Source: an uncultured Pseudomonadota bacterium (GTDB lineage Bacteria > Myxococcota_A > UBA796 > GCA-2862545). From it: a DNA stretch of 64,000 bases. Shown piece after piece: positions 37,932-47,860 of this stretch. Every line of letters starts with the position of its first letter. The first letter of the stretch is position 1. The stretch is from positions 62,001 to 126,000 of the forward strand of contig CAJXTB010000006.1 of NCBI GenBank assembly GCA_913061235.1, given 5' to 3'. Below the pieces are notes generated by a model, which saw nothing but the letters and a program-made list of their open reading frames with translations, was not told the origin of the DNA and ran no database searches. The translations under genes and the position numbers were made by a program.

Positions 37932-40115
37932 CTAGAAGCGGAAGCCCGCGCCCAGGTGCACGTCCACGGGAAGAAGGTCGCTCGGCAGTCCCGGCATGAT
38001 GTCGAACTCGGCCTGTAGCCGCAGCAGCTCCACGAGCGAGATGGCGCCAATGAACTGGATCTCGGGCTGTGAACAGTCGCGTGCACCCGCATCGCTCACT
38101 GGACAGCCGTTGGCGCCGAAGCCGTCCAAGGTACCCCCTTGCACTCCCAAGCGAACGGCGAGAGTCGGTCGCGCAGGAGCCGGTTTGCTGGCCAAGAAGT
38201 CGATCTCAGGCCCAAGAGCGATGCCCAGGTTGAACGACTCGCGGTCCTCTACGAACAGCGACAGAATGCCGTCGACCTGTAGGCCCGAGTTGATGCGCAG
38301 CCACGGAATCCGTCGTGACGGCTGAACGGAGGCGCCGATCTCGAGCAGGGTTCCGGTTGTTGCGTAGCCAAAGGCGGGGTCGCTTGGCGGGGCGAAGGTG
38401 TAGGCGAGTCCCTGTCTGGCCACGGCCCGTAGAAGACGTTTGGAGGCGAGATCACTCTGTTTTCGAGACATCGCAGCCACCGCGGGCATGAGCGCATCTG
38501 CCATTGCGGTAGGGGCTCGCTTTGAGCGATTGGCCGGCAGACCCAGGTCGGTCAGTGGAAAGCCATACGCGCCGAGCAGCCGTAGAAAGTGTGGGAATGC
38601 GTCCTCTTCCAATCCGCGAAGTGCGCCATCGGCGTCCTCGTAGGGATTGTTGACGACGCGCGGCGGGAGCTCACCTCGTACGGCCCGAGAGCAGTGATGG
38701 TGGTTGTAGCGGTCAACGTCTTCCGCCTGTTGGTCCTTGCACTCGGTGTACACGCGGTCCAATGAGATCTGAGTGAGGATGCGAAACCCGGACAGGTCCT
38801 CCCCATCGCAGGCGGGTCGCAGGGCCTCTTGGTCGGGCTCGTACCACGACACCAGGCAGGCCATCGGCGCCCACGCATCCGTCGTGAGCAGCTGCTCTAA
38901 GGCGGCCAAGCCCTCGCGAGATTCAACGGTGTCTAGGCGCGCCAAGTCCTTGTAGGCGTCGTACATGCCCACGTAGAAGTCGAAGGCACGGAAGTCCTGC
39001 TCAAAGGCACCGGCGAAGTTGGCGACGAAGCCACTGGCCTGTGGGTAGCGGTTGTAGGCGACGAACGTACTCTCCATGACGTCGGGTCGCTCTTCAGCCA
39101 GCGCGTACAGCTCGGCGGAGCGGGCTTGGGCGATGAAGCCGCCTGACAGCAGACCGATGAAGTCGAGCAGGAAGAGCTCGTCGTCATCCGTTGTGGGGTC
39201 CACGCGCTCGGTGTAGCCGCGAATCACGGGGTCGATGTAGATGTGTTGAACGGCGCCCCAGCGCTTGGGTGCCGGGTCCCAAGACGGCCCGTCTTCGGTG
39301 CGAAACAGGGCCGAGCTGGTCATGCGGTGGGCGGCTCGAAGCGGGATATTGTCGAACAAACCACCATCGATGAACCGTGCGGTGTGGGTGGCGGCGTCGC
39401 AGCGTGTGGGCTCGTCGCTCTCCATGTTGGCCACGCAGTACGACAGCTCCATTGGCGCGAATGCGACCGGAAATGCGGCCGAGGCAGACATGACGTCGCG
39501 GACCAAGGCCAGATCGTGAATGGCCTCGCCGTCGAACGGCAAGAGTAGCTGAGGCACGGCAGCGCTTGCGTCGATCAGGTTGGTGAGAGTGGGCATCTCG
39601 CCTGGGCCGTGGCCTTGTACCCGCAACAGAAAGCGGAACGTCTGACGCGGCAGGGCTAGGTCTTCGTTGAGCCTCACGGAGACGGGCTCTAAGCGAGTCA
39701 CGGGAATGGCGATGGCCACATCACACGACGCGTCTAGACCCTCCGTCCAGATGTCGTCCAGCGCTTCCAACTCGCGTAGCAGACTGTCCTTGGTGAACAT
39801 GCTGACGCGTGTGGCGGCGTCTTCGTCAATGCCGTCGTCGATGCCGAGAGGAACCCAGCTGTTCCAGAAGAGCGTCTGTGTCGGGTCGTCTTGTGGGGCG
39901 CGACACCCCTGAACGGCTGCTAGGAACCCGTTGACGCTTCCGGCGGAAGCACCGGTGGTGATGGGGACGACTGCCGATTCCGACCGTTTGAGTCCCTCTA
40001 CCAGCGTGTAGACGTAGCCCGCCTCGTGGTTTCCGAGCGTGACCCCGCCTGACACGGTGATGCCGTAGGCAGCGGGCTCAGCAGACAAGGCAAGGGCAGT
40101 GAGTAGGACGAGCAT
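37932..40115 (-). CDS. Patatin-like phospholipase with C-terminal barrel-like domain
   Basis: An exported 727-residue protein (MLVLLTALALSAEPAA). The patatin core shows the oxyanion Gly-rich VSGGVTLGNHEAGY, the nucleophile elbow TTGASAGSVNG and the catalytic Asp in FIDGGLFDNIP, so the Ser-Asp dyad is complete. The C-terminal 200 residues hold amphipathic strands and end GAGFRF, with a terminal Phe as in outer-membrane barrel proteins, resembling PlpD-type lipases. Probably cleaves phospholipid acyl chains at or beyond the outer membrane. Confidence 0.85.
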   Translation of the reverse strand: MLVLLTALALSAEPAAYGITVSGGVTLGNHEAGYVYTLVEGLKRSESAVVPITTGASAGSVNGFLAAVQGCRAPQDDPTQTLFWNSWVPLGIDDGIDEDAATRVSMFTKDSLLRELEALDDIWTEGLDASCDVAIAIPVTRLEPVSVRLNEDLALPRQTFRFLLRVQGHGPGEMPTLTNLIDASAAVPQLLLPFDGEAIHDLALVRDVMSASAAFPVAFAPMELSYCVANMESDEPTRCDAATHTARFIDGGLFDNIPLRAAHRMTSSALFRTEDGPSWDPAPKRWGAVQHIYIDPVIRGYTERVDPTTDDDELFLLDFIGLLSGGFIAQARSAELYALAEERPDVMESTFVAYNRYPQASGFVANFAGAFEQDFRAFDFYVGMYDAYKDLARLDTVESREGLAALEQLLTTDAWAPMACLVSWYEPDQEALRPACDGEDLSGFRILTQISLDRVYTECKDQQAEDVDRYNHHHCSRAVRGELPPRVVNNPYEDADGALRGLEEDAFPHFLRLLGAYGFPLTDLGLPANRSKRAPTAMADALMPAVAAMSRKQSDLASKRLLRAVARQGLAYTFAPPSDPAFGYATTGTLLEIGASVQPSRRIPWLRINSGLQVDGILSLFVEDRESFNLGIALGPEIDFLASKPAPARPTLAVRLGVQGGTLDGFGANGCPVSDAGARDCSQPEIQFIGAISLVELLRLQAEFDIMPGLPSDLLPVDVHLGAGFRF

Positions 40116-40251
40116 GGTGTCTCCGTGGGCGGCAACCTACTACAGGGATGGGGCTGCACGTTCCGGTCGAACCCACGCTTTGACATGCCCAGATCCATGG
40201 ACGGATTCCCAATATTGGGGAGTTAGAACACCGTCTCCCAAACCCCGGGCC

Positions 40252-41811
40252 TCACCGAATCAAGAGCTTGGTGATGAATAATCCTTCGTGGTTCGATGGA
40301 ATATTGGGGTCGCGCGTACATCCGGAGGCTGTGGCTTGGTCGTTGTTCGACCCGCTCCATGCCAGCAGCGTTGTTGCGGGATTGATATTGTCCAAGCTGT
40401 AGTTTGAGACGCTAATCGGTGCGTCGCGGGAGTTCTGCGGTGTGCCTTGAATGCATGAGAAACCGCTGAGACAGGAGACGAGATAGCTACTCAGTCCGCC
40501 GTTGTAGCCTGGTCCTGATAGCGGAACCCAGTTGGCGCTTGAGCACCGTGACCCACCCTCATCGCCTTGCATCCGGTAGGACAAGCGGACTGAGGAGTGG
40601 TCGAGTGCGGGAGTCAGGAACAGCGCTGCGGCGTGGCTTGCGGCCTGATTGGTGTACATGAACACCCCGTCTCCGGCACCGCCTGTCAGGCCACTCACGG
40701 TCAGCGATGTACCGAGGTACCCTGAGAAGAACTGTGCTGAGAGGGTTGAGGTGTCCGGTGAAGGAGCGTGGTAGCTCTTGACCACATCCACCCATCCGCC
40801 GCCTTCCGTCGTCATGTCACAGTAGGCCTTGAATGGGGCGCTGCCGGTCGGGTCGATGCGGTACACGCCGTCTCCGGTGACCCCTGCGTACGAGTAGCCT
40901 TCGGCCGGATTGAGGTAGTCGTCACAGCTCTCAGCGTAGGTGCCATTGGCCCACTCGCCGACACCCGCGTTGTCCACAATCTGGATGTCGCATCCGGCCT
41001 GTGGCCAGGTTTCTCCGCCGCTGACGACGTCTGTGGCTCCGAGTGTTCCGCCAGCGCAGACCGTCGCGTTTGCGCGAACTACGCCGGATACTGTGGCTCC
41101 GGCCTCTACGATGGCCCCACGACCGACTCGGGCACCGGCGAGCACTTGTGCGCCCGGCAGCAGGGTGGCCTGCTTACGCACGCGAGCGGTGCTCTCAACA
41201 AGGACGTCTGCGCCGATGGTTACGTCGGGCCCAACGATTCCAAGGATGGTGGTTGCCGCGCCGGAAGAGGAAGAATCGGCAATCGTGGTGCCTCGGGCGA
41301 TGACCGCTGAGGCGCCCACTTGGGTGAAGTCTCCGAGCGCGACCAACGAGCCCACAGTCCCGTTGGCGTTGATGGTGACATCTGTGCCGAGCTGAGCGCC
41401 GTAGCCGACCGTGGCACCGTTTCCAGTTGTCAGACGAGCACCGGCGGTGACGGCGCGTGAGATGGTGGTGTCGATGCCCAAGATGTGGTCGGCACCCAGG
41501 ACTGCCTGGCGTCCGACGACGGTTCCTGCCCCCACCGTGAGCGGCTGGGTCGTGTGTTCAACCCAGCCATCCAGGGTGGCCCGTGGGGAGATGTGTACGT
41601 CATCTAGGGCGACAAAGGGACCGACGGATGCTTCCGCACCTACGAAGGTTCCGCTGACGGTGGTGACCGTGGGGTCGACGGAGGCGCTGTCAGCGATGCA
41701 GGCGCCATTGGCCGCGTACTGAATGTCATCACAGCCATCACCGTCGCCGTCTGCGGCCCATGCATTCGAGCCGCCGACCACCATCACACTCAATATCCAG
41801 GCGTACCGCAT
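40252..41811 (-). CDS. Secreted left-handed beta-helix protein with fibrinogen-like head
   Basis: A paralogue of the two tandem beta-helix proteins by its stem: signal peptide (MRYAWILSVMVVGGSNAWA), cap DGDGCDDIQYAANGACIA and about 230 residues of hexapeptide repeats (VGAGTVVGRQAVLGADHILG) in the same order. The head is not TLDc-like but fibrinogen-like: GVYRIDPTGSAPFKAYCDM then TTEGGGWVDVVK, the same signature as the QGRL protein at 33853. It shows that stems and heads have been recombined. GGGGG stands nine bases before the ATG. Function unknown; likely exported binding protein. Confidence 0.82.
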   Translation of the reverse strand: MRYAWILSVMVVGGSNAWAADGDGDGCDDIQYAANGACIADSASVDPTVTTVSGTFVGAEASVGPFVALDDVHISPRATLDGWVEHTTQPLTVGAGTVVGRQAVLGADHILGIDTTISRAVTAGARLTTGNGATVGYGAQLGTDVTINANGTVGSLVALGDFTQVGASAVIARGTTIADSSSSGAATTILGIVGPDVTIGADVLVESTARVRKQATLLPGAQVLAGARVGRGAIVEAGATVSGVVRANATVCAGGTLGATDVVSGGETWPQAGCDIQIVDNAGVGEWANGTYAESCDDYLNPAEGYSYAGVTGDGVYRIDPTGSAPFKAYCDMTTEGGGWVDVVKSYHAPSPDTSTLSAQFFSGYLGTSLTVSGLTGGAGDGVFMYTNQAASHAAALFLTPALDHSSVRLSYRMQGDEGGSRCSSANWVPLSGPGYNGGLSSYLVSCLSGFSCIQGTPQNSRDAPISVSNYSLDNINPATTLLAWSGSNNDQATASGCTRDPNIPSNHEGLFITKLLIR

Positions 41812-41910
41812 TGATTGTATCCCCCGAGTCCAACTTCTAAACTGTGAATAACGAGTCCGTTCTCACAGGTTTGGATACCGTGGATACTACCATCCCTGTC
41901 GCGAATGCGT

Positions 41911-42702
41911 TCAGTGAATCACGGCGGTCTCGGCATCCCCGAACAGTGCCCGGTGGGTGCGGACGTGTAGTGCCAAGAGGAACATTGGGCCCATCAGGGG
42001 AATCCAGGCTGCGGCCATGGCGGCTGCGAAGTGAAGCAATGAGTAGATCCCATGGAACTTGAAATGCCCGGTGAAGTGCTTTGCACTTGTGACCATGGCA
42101 TTGACCGGTGACAGCCGATGCAGGAACACGAGAGTGCCGGCGTACATCATCAGGAATGCGGCGATTATCCCAGGTATGTAGCAGAACATGATGCCGACCG
42201 TGACGACCAAGCCGACCAGTGCTGTGACAATCATTGTGGGTAGGATGTTCTCTTTGGCGTCGCTGAAGGCGGCTGAAAAGTCCAGCACCCGTTCGCCGCG
42301 CTGATGTCGGGCCACCCTGCGTACGAGGCTTGCGTTCAGGGGCGCCATGAGCGCTCCGAGCATTGCCGAGAGTCCTGCTATCAAGCCAAACATTAGAACG
42401 AATGAGAGCAGATAGATGAGGCCGAAGACCAAGCCTCCAGCTTCATCGCCTGCTGCTTCACCGACCACGGCACCGGCGATGGCGCCGACGAGTGCTCCGC
42501 CCAGCAGAGTGCCGAACATGACGAAGTAGATCACGAAGACCATGATGATTGTCAGCGGTATGGTGACCACCATCTGCCCAAGACCAGCCATCAAATACGG
42601 CACTAGGTCATCGGTGAACTCTTTGAGGCTGTCCTGAAGCAGCTGCACTGGATCAGGCGTTTCGCCGCCGGGAAGTGGGTAGCGTAAGGATTCGTCGGGC
42701 AT
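41911..42702 (-). CDS. Multi-pass membrane protein
   Basis: A 263-residue protein with about five hydrophobic segments (VVTIPLTIIMVFVIYFVMFG, GLIYLLSFVLMFGLIAGLSA, MIVTALVGLVVTVGIMF, IPGIIAAFLMMYAGTLVFL, AAAWIPLMGPMFLLALHV) and short charged loops. The IPGIIAAFLMM and FSDAKENILP patterns recall DUF-type membrane proteins of unknown function. No transporter signature is evident. Confidence 0.65.
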   Translation of the reverse strand: MPDESLRYPLPGGETPDPVQLLQDSLKEFTDDLVPYLMAGLGQMVVTIPLTIIMVFVIYFVMFGTLLGGALVGAIAGAVVGEAAGDEAGGLVFGLIYLLSFVLMFGLIAGLSAMLGALMAPLNASLVRRVARHQRGERVLDFSAAFSDAKENILPTMIVTALVGLVVTVGIMFCYIPGIIAAFLMMYAGTLVFLHRLSPVNAMVTSAKHFTGHFKFHGIYSLLHFAAAMAAAWIPLMGPMFLLALHVRTHRALFGDAETAVIH

Positions 42703-42798
42703 GGAGCGGCCTGGGAAGGGGGAAGCCCAGTGTATACCAAGTGCCCTGTTTGTATGGACTGGCGTAGAGAATGGGCTGAACGCCAGCCACGAGTGTGT

Positions 42799-43911
42799 CT
42801 AGGGCACGGCTGTGGGGGTTCGGTAGACCTTGCCGCGCTGTCGGAACAGGCTGACGGGTGCGGGCTCCCGAAGCGTCTGGCCACCGACTGCGTCCAACAG
42901 AGCCTCTGCACGTTGTTTGTCAGGCCCTAAGAGGCTTTGGTAGGCCGATAAGCTGCGTTGGGACATCCATGCGGTGTAGCTCTGGATGGCGCGGGTGCTC
43001 TGTGCGTCCCCAACGCGGAAGGAGTGGCGACCCACGAAGCGCGGCAGCCGGCCGTCGCCGCGTACGGCATTTGGCTCTGACACGGCTCGCCATGTGTCGC
43101 GAATGACCGGCCATTGCTCTGAGAAGGCGTGTTTGAGCAAGGGATAGAGGGTCTCTGGAATGCCGTCGTTGGGCACCAGAGGGCCAAACGACTGTTCGTC
43201 TGGGGTGTTCATGCGCTCCACCCAATCGGCAACGCGGGGAGCTCGCTTCTTCATCAATCGGCCGGAGTAGGGGTCTCGATACAGGTGCGCATACAGCGGC
43301 GCCATCAGGCCAAAGTCCGCGAGCGTTGGGTGGGCGCCAAGCACGTACGGATGGACCGCCAGATGGTCATTGAACGCGTCTAAGAACGACAGGTACGTCT
43401 CTTCGATAGCCGAACGCGTTCGTCGGTCGATACCCAGCACCTTGCCGTGCCCGAGTCCGAAGTACAGGAAGACGGGCAGGCCCATCAGCGGCTGAATCCA
43501 GCGCGGCTTGTCGGGCGCAAAGAGCTGGCCAAATTCTTTGAGGATGAACCACCCGTGATGCCGTGGATACGCCCATCTGTAGTGCATTGCCGGGAGCAGT
43601 AGCCATTCGTCTGCGAACAGCTCGATGAGGTGTGCGACGAGTCGTTGAACAGGCCCTTCGGGAATCACGGGCCGAGCAGGAGTCCGTTCCTCGAAGAAGT
43701 CGATGATGGCTGACGTATCGCCGACCGCTTCGTCGTCTGCTGTGATCACCACTGGGACCATCGCCACACCGGTTCTCGGCACCAGGACGTTCTTCATGAT
43801 CTGGCGGCTGGGCAGTACCTCGACAAACGGAATGCGCTTGTAGCGAAGGTAGGCCCTGGCTTTGCCACTGTAGAGAGACACTTCGGCTGCATAGAGAGTG
43901 ACAGGTTGCAT
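42799..43911 (-). CDS. Glutathione S-transferase family protein
   Basis: A protein of 370 residues with an N-terminal thioredoxin-like half (VTLYAAEVSLYSGKARAYLR; MVPVVITADDEAVGDTSAII) and a helical C-terminal half with GAHPTLADFGLMAPLYAHL, a GST C-domain motif. It is longer than typical GSTs (about 220) by a C-terminal extension. Known relatives conjugate glutathione or have structural roles. The ATG at 43911 starts the domain; the frame runs to 44181 without support. It is divergent from the DJ-1/PfpI gene. Confidence 0.78.
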   Translation of the reverse strand: MQPVTLYAAEVSLYSGKARAYLRYKRIPFVEVLPSRQIMKNVLVPRTGVAMVPVVITADDEAVGDTSAIIDFFEERTPARPVIPEGPVQRLVAHLIELFADEWLLLPAMHYRWAYPRHHGWFILKEFGQLFAPDKPRWIQPLMGLPVFLYFGLGHGKVLGIDRRTRSAIEETYLSFLDAFNDHLAVHPYVLGAHPTLADFGLMAPLYAHLYRDPYSGRLMKKRAPRVADWVERMNTPDEQSFGPLVPNDGIPETLYPLLKHAFSEQWPVIRDTWRAVSEPNAVRGDGRLPRFVGRHSFRVGDAQSTRAIQSYTAWMSQRSLSAYQSLLGPDKQRAEALLDAVGGQTLREPAPVSLFRQRGKVYRTPTAVP

Positions 43912-43921
43912 CTGATTGCCT

Positions 43922-43947
43922 AACCCACGTTTTGGTGGGTTTTTCTT
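43922..43947 (+). terminator. Intrinsic terminator-like hairpin
   Basis: Stem AACCCAC/GTGGGTT with loop GTTTTG, then TTTTTCTTT on the plus strand. This is the most complete Rho-independent terminator shape in the window, but it lies in the divergent spacer ahead of the DJ-1/PfpI start at 44033. It could end an antisense or leader transcript, or act as an attenuator. Confidence 0.6.
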
Positions 43948-44032
43948 TGGGAAACGTCGGGTCATCTCCACTAGCCATGTGATGGTGGGAGGTGTCGGAT
44001 ACGGATGTGCCACAGACGTCCTAAGGATTGCC

Positions 44033-44758
44033 ATGGCCTCGGTTGTTATTGCGCTTGCTACTAGAGACTTTGACCCAACGGAAGCGGCGGTGCCGTGGCG
44101 TTGTCTGGTGGCGGCGGGGCACGACGTTGTGTTCGCAACGGCGGACGGTGCACCCGGGGCCTGCGACCCAGACATGCTCACTGGCGTGCTGTTCGGCCAG
44201 GTGAAGGCGATGTCTGCCGATGCCGCTAGCTACCAGGAAATGGCGGCGTCTCCAGCGTTTGCGACCCCCATCCTGTTTCAGGACATCGATCCGACGGACC
44301 ACGACCTACTCGTGCTGCCAGGCGGCCACGCTTCGGGAATGCGGCAGTACTTGGAGGACGCTGAGCTACAGCAGGCGGTCGTTCGGTTTTTTGACCGAGA
44401 CGCCCCGGTGGGCGCGATCTGCCACGGATCTGTAGTCCTTGCCCGAAGCGTGCGTGACGACGGCACATCCGTCGTGACGGGACGGCGTCTGACGGGGCTG
44501 CCTAAGCGCTTCGAAGTGGGGGCTTGGGTGCTGACCAAACCCTACATGGGAGACTACTTTCGCACCTACCCGGAGTGGGTTGAGGACGAAGTTCGGCGGG
44601 CGATAGGGCCGGATGGCACCTGGGAGCCAGGTCCATTTCTTCCGATTCACGGCAAGGGGTTTACCGTGAAAGACGGAGCCCTCATCACCGCTCGCTGGCC
44701 TGGAGATGCCCAAGCGTTCGCAGATGCGCTCGTGGCCCATCTAGCGGGTGGTCTTTAG
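44033..44758 (+). CDS. DJ-1/PfpI family protein
   Basis: A protein of about 241 residues with the class I glutamine-amidotransferase-like fold: VVIALATRDFDPTEAAVPW at the start, LLVLPGGHASGMRQYL, and the nucleophile elbow VGAICHGSVVLA with the conserved Cys. Family members act as chaperones, deglycases or hydrolases; no specific role can be assigned. AAGGA precedes the ATG at 44033. Confidence 0.82.
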   Translation: MASVVIALATRDFDPTEAAVPWRCLVAAGHDVVFATADGAPGACDPDMLTGVLFGQVKAMSADAASYQEMAASPAFATPILFQDIDPTDHDLLVLPGGHASGMRQYLEDAELQQAVVRFFDRDAPVGAICHGSVVLARSVRDDGTSVVTGRRLTGLPKRFEVGAWVLTKPYMGDYFRTYPEWVEDEVRRAIGPDGTWEPGPFLPIHGKGFTVKDGALITARWPGDAQAFADALVAHLAGGL

Positions 44759-44825
44759 TGAGACTGATCTGCGTCGCCGACCAACAATCGCGGAACCGCT
44801 CACCCCTTCGCAGGTCTAAGTCCGA

Positions 44826-45632
44826 ATGCTGATTGTGCTGACTTCCCTCGTCTTCGCCCAAGCGGACCTCACGGTTCAGGAGCCTGGCTCTTGGGTCACC
44901 CTGGAGACGGGCCTGGAGTTCGCGGTGTTCGACCTGCCGGCATCGTCGTTCGGGGACAGTCGGGTTCGCGTTCTCCGGGTGCACCCCGACCACTTCACAG
45001 TGGCCTTGCGAGCGGGTGTAGCGGGGGATGGTGCACCCAAGACAGCGTCTGAGTGGGCGGAGAGTCAGCAGTTCGTCGCCGCGTTCAACCCAAGCATGTT
45101 TCGTCCAGATGGCACCAGCACAGCATTGATGCGCGACAAAAGTCGGTCTGTGCGCACAGACGTGACCGCAGACCGAGACATGCTCGTGTTTGACCCGTCT
45201 GACGGCAGCTCGCCTGCGTTTGCCATTGCCGACAACGCCTGCGACAACTTCGACACGGTGCTCGGTCAGTATTCTGGCGCTATTCAGAGCATCCGCATGT
45301 TTTCGTGCGACGGGCGCAATGTGTGGAGCCAACAGCCCAAGATGTGGAGTCACGCGGTGGTGGCGGTCGACGGCAGCGGACGTCTGCTGCTCCTGCACGC
45401 CCGCTCACCGTACTCAACTCACGATTTTGTGGACCTAGTGATCAACCTACCGATCGACGTGCAGCGCATGCAATACGCGGAGGGCGGACCGGAGGCATCG
45501 CTCGCAGTGCGCACGCCGGCGGGCTCCGGAACCTGGTTCGGTAGCTACGAGACCAGCTTCTACGAGTCGGACTCCAACGAACGAGAATGGCCGCTGCCGA
45601 ACATTTTGGGCATCGTGCGTCGGGTGCCCTAG
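44826..45632 (+). CDS. Phosphodiester glycosidase-like protein, second copy
   Basis: A 268-residue exported protein (MLIVLTSLVFAQA) with the same fold as 13152-14123: AFNPSMFRPDGTST near residue 90, HAVVAVDGSGRLLLLHA and MQYAEGGPEASLAV where the usual motif is LDGGSS. The D-G-G-S-S signature is replaced by E-G-G-P-E, so the activity may differ or be lost. No C-terminal anchor is seen. It lies 67 bases after the DJ-1 gene on the same strand. Confidence 0.7.
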   Translation: MLIVLTSLVFAQADLTVQEPGSWVTLETGLEFAVFDLPASSFGDSRVRVLRVHPDHFTVALRAGVAGDGAPKTASEWAESQQFVAAFNPSMFRPDGTSTALMRDKSRSVRTDVTADRDMLVFDPSDGSSPAFAIADNACDNFDTVLGQYSGAIQSIRMFSCDGRNVWSQQPKMWSHAVVAVDGSGRLLLLHARSPYSTHDFVDLVINLPIDVQRMQYAEGGPEASLAVRTPAGSGTWFGSYETSFYESDSNEREWPLPNILGIVRRVP

Positions 45633-45678
45633 GCGAGGATGCGAGTGTTCTCCGGGCAGCCTCGGTGAGGCGCGCCAG

Positions 45679-47709
45679 TCATCCTGGCGTCAGCTGGAGA
45701 GTCTTGGAGAGCACGCTAAGCAGGTCTTCGTTCCGGAATGGCTTCAACAGGCAGGGGTCTTGGCCTGGGTCTGAGGTTTCGTCCCAGCTGAAGCCGCTCA
45801 TGAACACCACAGGTGGACAGCTCCCTGCGGCGCGTAGCGACCTGACCATGGCGGGTCCTCCCAAGACTGGCATGACCACGTCACTGACGATGATGTCTAG
45901 CGAATCCTGGTGTTCTACGGCCAAGCGGGCGCCCTGTTGTCCGTTCGCGGCCTCAACAACGGTGAATCCCCAGCCTCGCAGAGCGTCGGCGAGCAGTCGG
46001 CGGACGGGCTGCTCGTCCTCGACCAGAAGTACGGTCTGTCCCGTTGCACGCCCCGTGACTGCGTTGGAGTTGTCCTGTTCATTCGGAGATTTCCCCTCGA
46101 CACAAGGCAAGCGAATCTCCACGGTGGTCCCTACTCCCACGGTAGACGACACCGTGATTTCACCGCCCGCCTGCTGAACGATGCCGTAGCAAGTGGCCAA
46201 GCCCAGCCCGGTTCCGTGGCCGACGGGTTTGGTCGTGAAGAACGGCTCGAAGATCTTTGGCAGCACGCTCTCGGGGATGCCTTCGCCGTTGTCTGTCACC
46301 GTGATCAAGGCACGCAGCTGCTCAGAAGCGGGCTGTTCCAAGCCAGCGCGGATGGTCAGCTGCCCTCCATCGGGCATGGCGTCTCGTGCGTTGACGGCCA
46401 GATTGATCAGAATCTGGGTCAGCTGCCCATCATCCATGCGCACGACCAGTGGGCGGGTGGGTAGCTGCAGGTCGAAGCGTATGTCTTCACCAATCGTGCG
46501 GTGAATCATCTGCCCGATTTCCTTGAGCTGATGCCCTAGATGCAGGTCACGGGTGTGTACGACCTGCTTGCGTGCAAACGTCAGGAGCTGTCGAGTCAGC
46601 CCGGCCCCCCGGTGCGACACGCCGCGCATGTGCTCCACCAGCGGCATCGCTTTGGGATTGTCTTTGACGTGAAGCTCTATCAGAGAGAGGTTTCCAAGCA
46701 TGACTTGGAGCAGATTGTTGAAGTCATGGGCGACGCCACCCGCCAATCGGCCAATGCTCTCCATCTTCTCTGCCTGCGAAACGCGCTCTTCAAGACGCCG
46801 CCGGTCCGTGATGTCTGAGACGACGCCTGCCATCCGGAGGGGCTCTCCGTGCAAAGAGCGCTGAATCTCTCCTTTGCCCTCGATCCATCGCACTCGGCCA
46901 TCGGGTAGCAAGGCGCGATGAACCACCTGGTATTCGGTGTCGCCCCTCTCCAGACTTGATGCGACGAGCTCCCTCACCATCTCCCTGTCCTCTGGATGAA
47001 CCGCCTGAAGGAAGTCGTCCATGGAATCGGGCTGGAAGCCCAACGGACGGCCAAGCAGAGGGCCGACCTGGTCGCTCCACGTCAGGTCTCCTGTTGCCAG
47101 TTCCCATTGCCAGGTACCCATCTTGGCCGCATTGAGCGCAAGTCTGAGCATCTGTCCTTGCTCATCAAACGACTCTTGCGCCTTTTTGGCGCTGTGGGAC
47201 TTGACCGCAACAACCACAAAGTCGGCGATTGAAGCCGAGAACAAGATTTCTTCGCTCGACCACTTACGCGGCCCGCCCACATGCTCACAACAGACCACCC
47301 CAATGCTTCGTCCACGGATGATGATGGGGGCATCCAACAGTGCACCAATCCCGTTGGCGGGCAAATAGGTATGGACAAACTCGCTGGTTGACTCGTCAAT
47401 GTAGGCGTCGGAGGCCACGATCAGCCGTTCTTTGTCCAGTGCTCTGAAGTAGCTGGGGTAGTTGCTACGCTGAAGCGCGACGCCCGATGAATGGCCATCT
47501 TCGCTGTACAAATCAGCCAGCTCAATCGCATCACGCGCGTCATTGAAGAGCCAGATCCCAACCCGACTGACGCTAAGCATTTCAGAGGCGACCTTGGTTA
47601 TCCGCTGGAACGCCTGTAGCCGTGTTTCGTCACCCCACACCTCAGATCGAGACCGGTTGCTGACCGCCTTTTGCCGCCGTGGTTCGTCTTTGTTGAGTCG
47701 CTGAGTCAT
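45679..47709 (-). CDS. Hybrid sensor histidine kinase (GAF-PAS-HisKA-HATPase-REC)
   Basis: A soluble hybrid kinase of 676 residues. A GAF-like domain ([19 protein letters not shown]) is followed by a PAS domain ([26 protein letters not shown]), HisKA with [14 protein letters not shown] carrying the phosphoacceptor His, the ATPase domain ([27 protein letters not shown]) and a C-terminal receiver with Asp in IIVSDVVMP and Lys in CLLKPF. No membrane segment is present, so it probably senses a cytoplasmic signal. The ATG at 47709 has AGGAC upstream. Confidence 0.9.
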   Translation of the reverse strand: MTQRLNKDEPRRQKAVSNRSRSEVWGDETRLQAFQRITKVASEMLSVSRVGIWLFNDARDAIELADLYSEDGHSSGVALQRSNYPSYFRALDKERLIVASDAYIDESTSEFVHTYLPANGIGALLDAPIIIRGRSIGVVCCEHVGGPRKWSSEEILFSASIADFVVVAVKSHSAKKAQESFDEQGQMLRLALNAAKMGTWQWELATGDLTWSDQVGPLLGRPLGFQPDSMDDFLQAVHPEDREMVRELVASSLERGDTEYQVVHRALLPDGRVRWIEGKGEIQRSLHGEPLRMAGVVSDITDRRRLEERVSQAEKMESIGRLAGGVAHDFNNLLQVMLGNLSLIELHVKDNPKAMPLVEHMRGVSHRGAGLTRQLLTFARKQVVHTRDLHLGHQLKEIGQMIHRTIGEDIRFDLQLPTRPLVVRMDDGQLTQILINLAVNARDAMPDGGQLTIRAGLEQPASEQLRALITVTDNGEGIPESVLPKIFEPFFTTKPVGHGTGLGLATCYGIVQQAGGEITVSSTVGVGTTVEIRLPCVEGKSPNEQDNSNAVTGRATGQTVLLVEDEQPVRRLLADALRGWGFTVVEAANGQQGARLAVEHQDSLDIIVSDVVMPVLGGPAMVRSLRAAGSCPPVVFMSGFSWDETSDPGQDPCLLKPFRNEDLLSVLSKTLQLTPG

Positions 47710-47860
47710 TGGCGCTGTCCTCACGGAGATAAGTGTATCCCAAGGGTTAGAATCAGGTAGCGTTCTGATGTCGGTGGATGACCCCTGCGCCGTGCCATTC
47801 GGAGAGCGGATTCCCGGCAATGCCAGTGGTGTGAGTTGCGAAAGGGTGTAGGCTGCAGCA

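Noticed and set aside
42759-42786. Terminator after the GST gene (CTGGCGT/ACGCCAG stem)
   Set aside because: The loop is 14 bases and no T tract follows on the minus strand.
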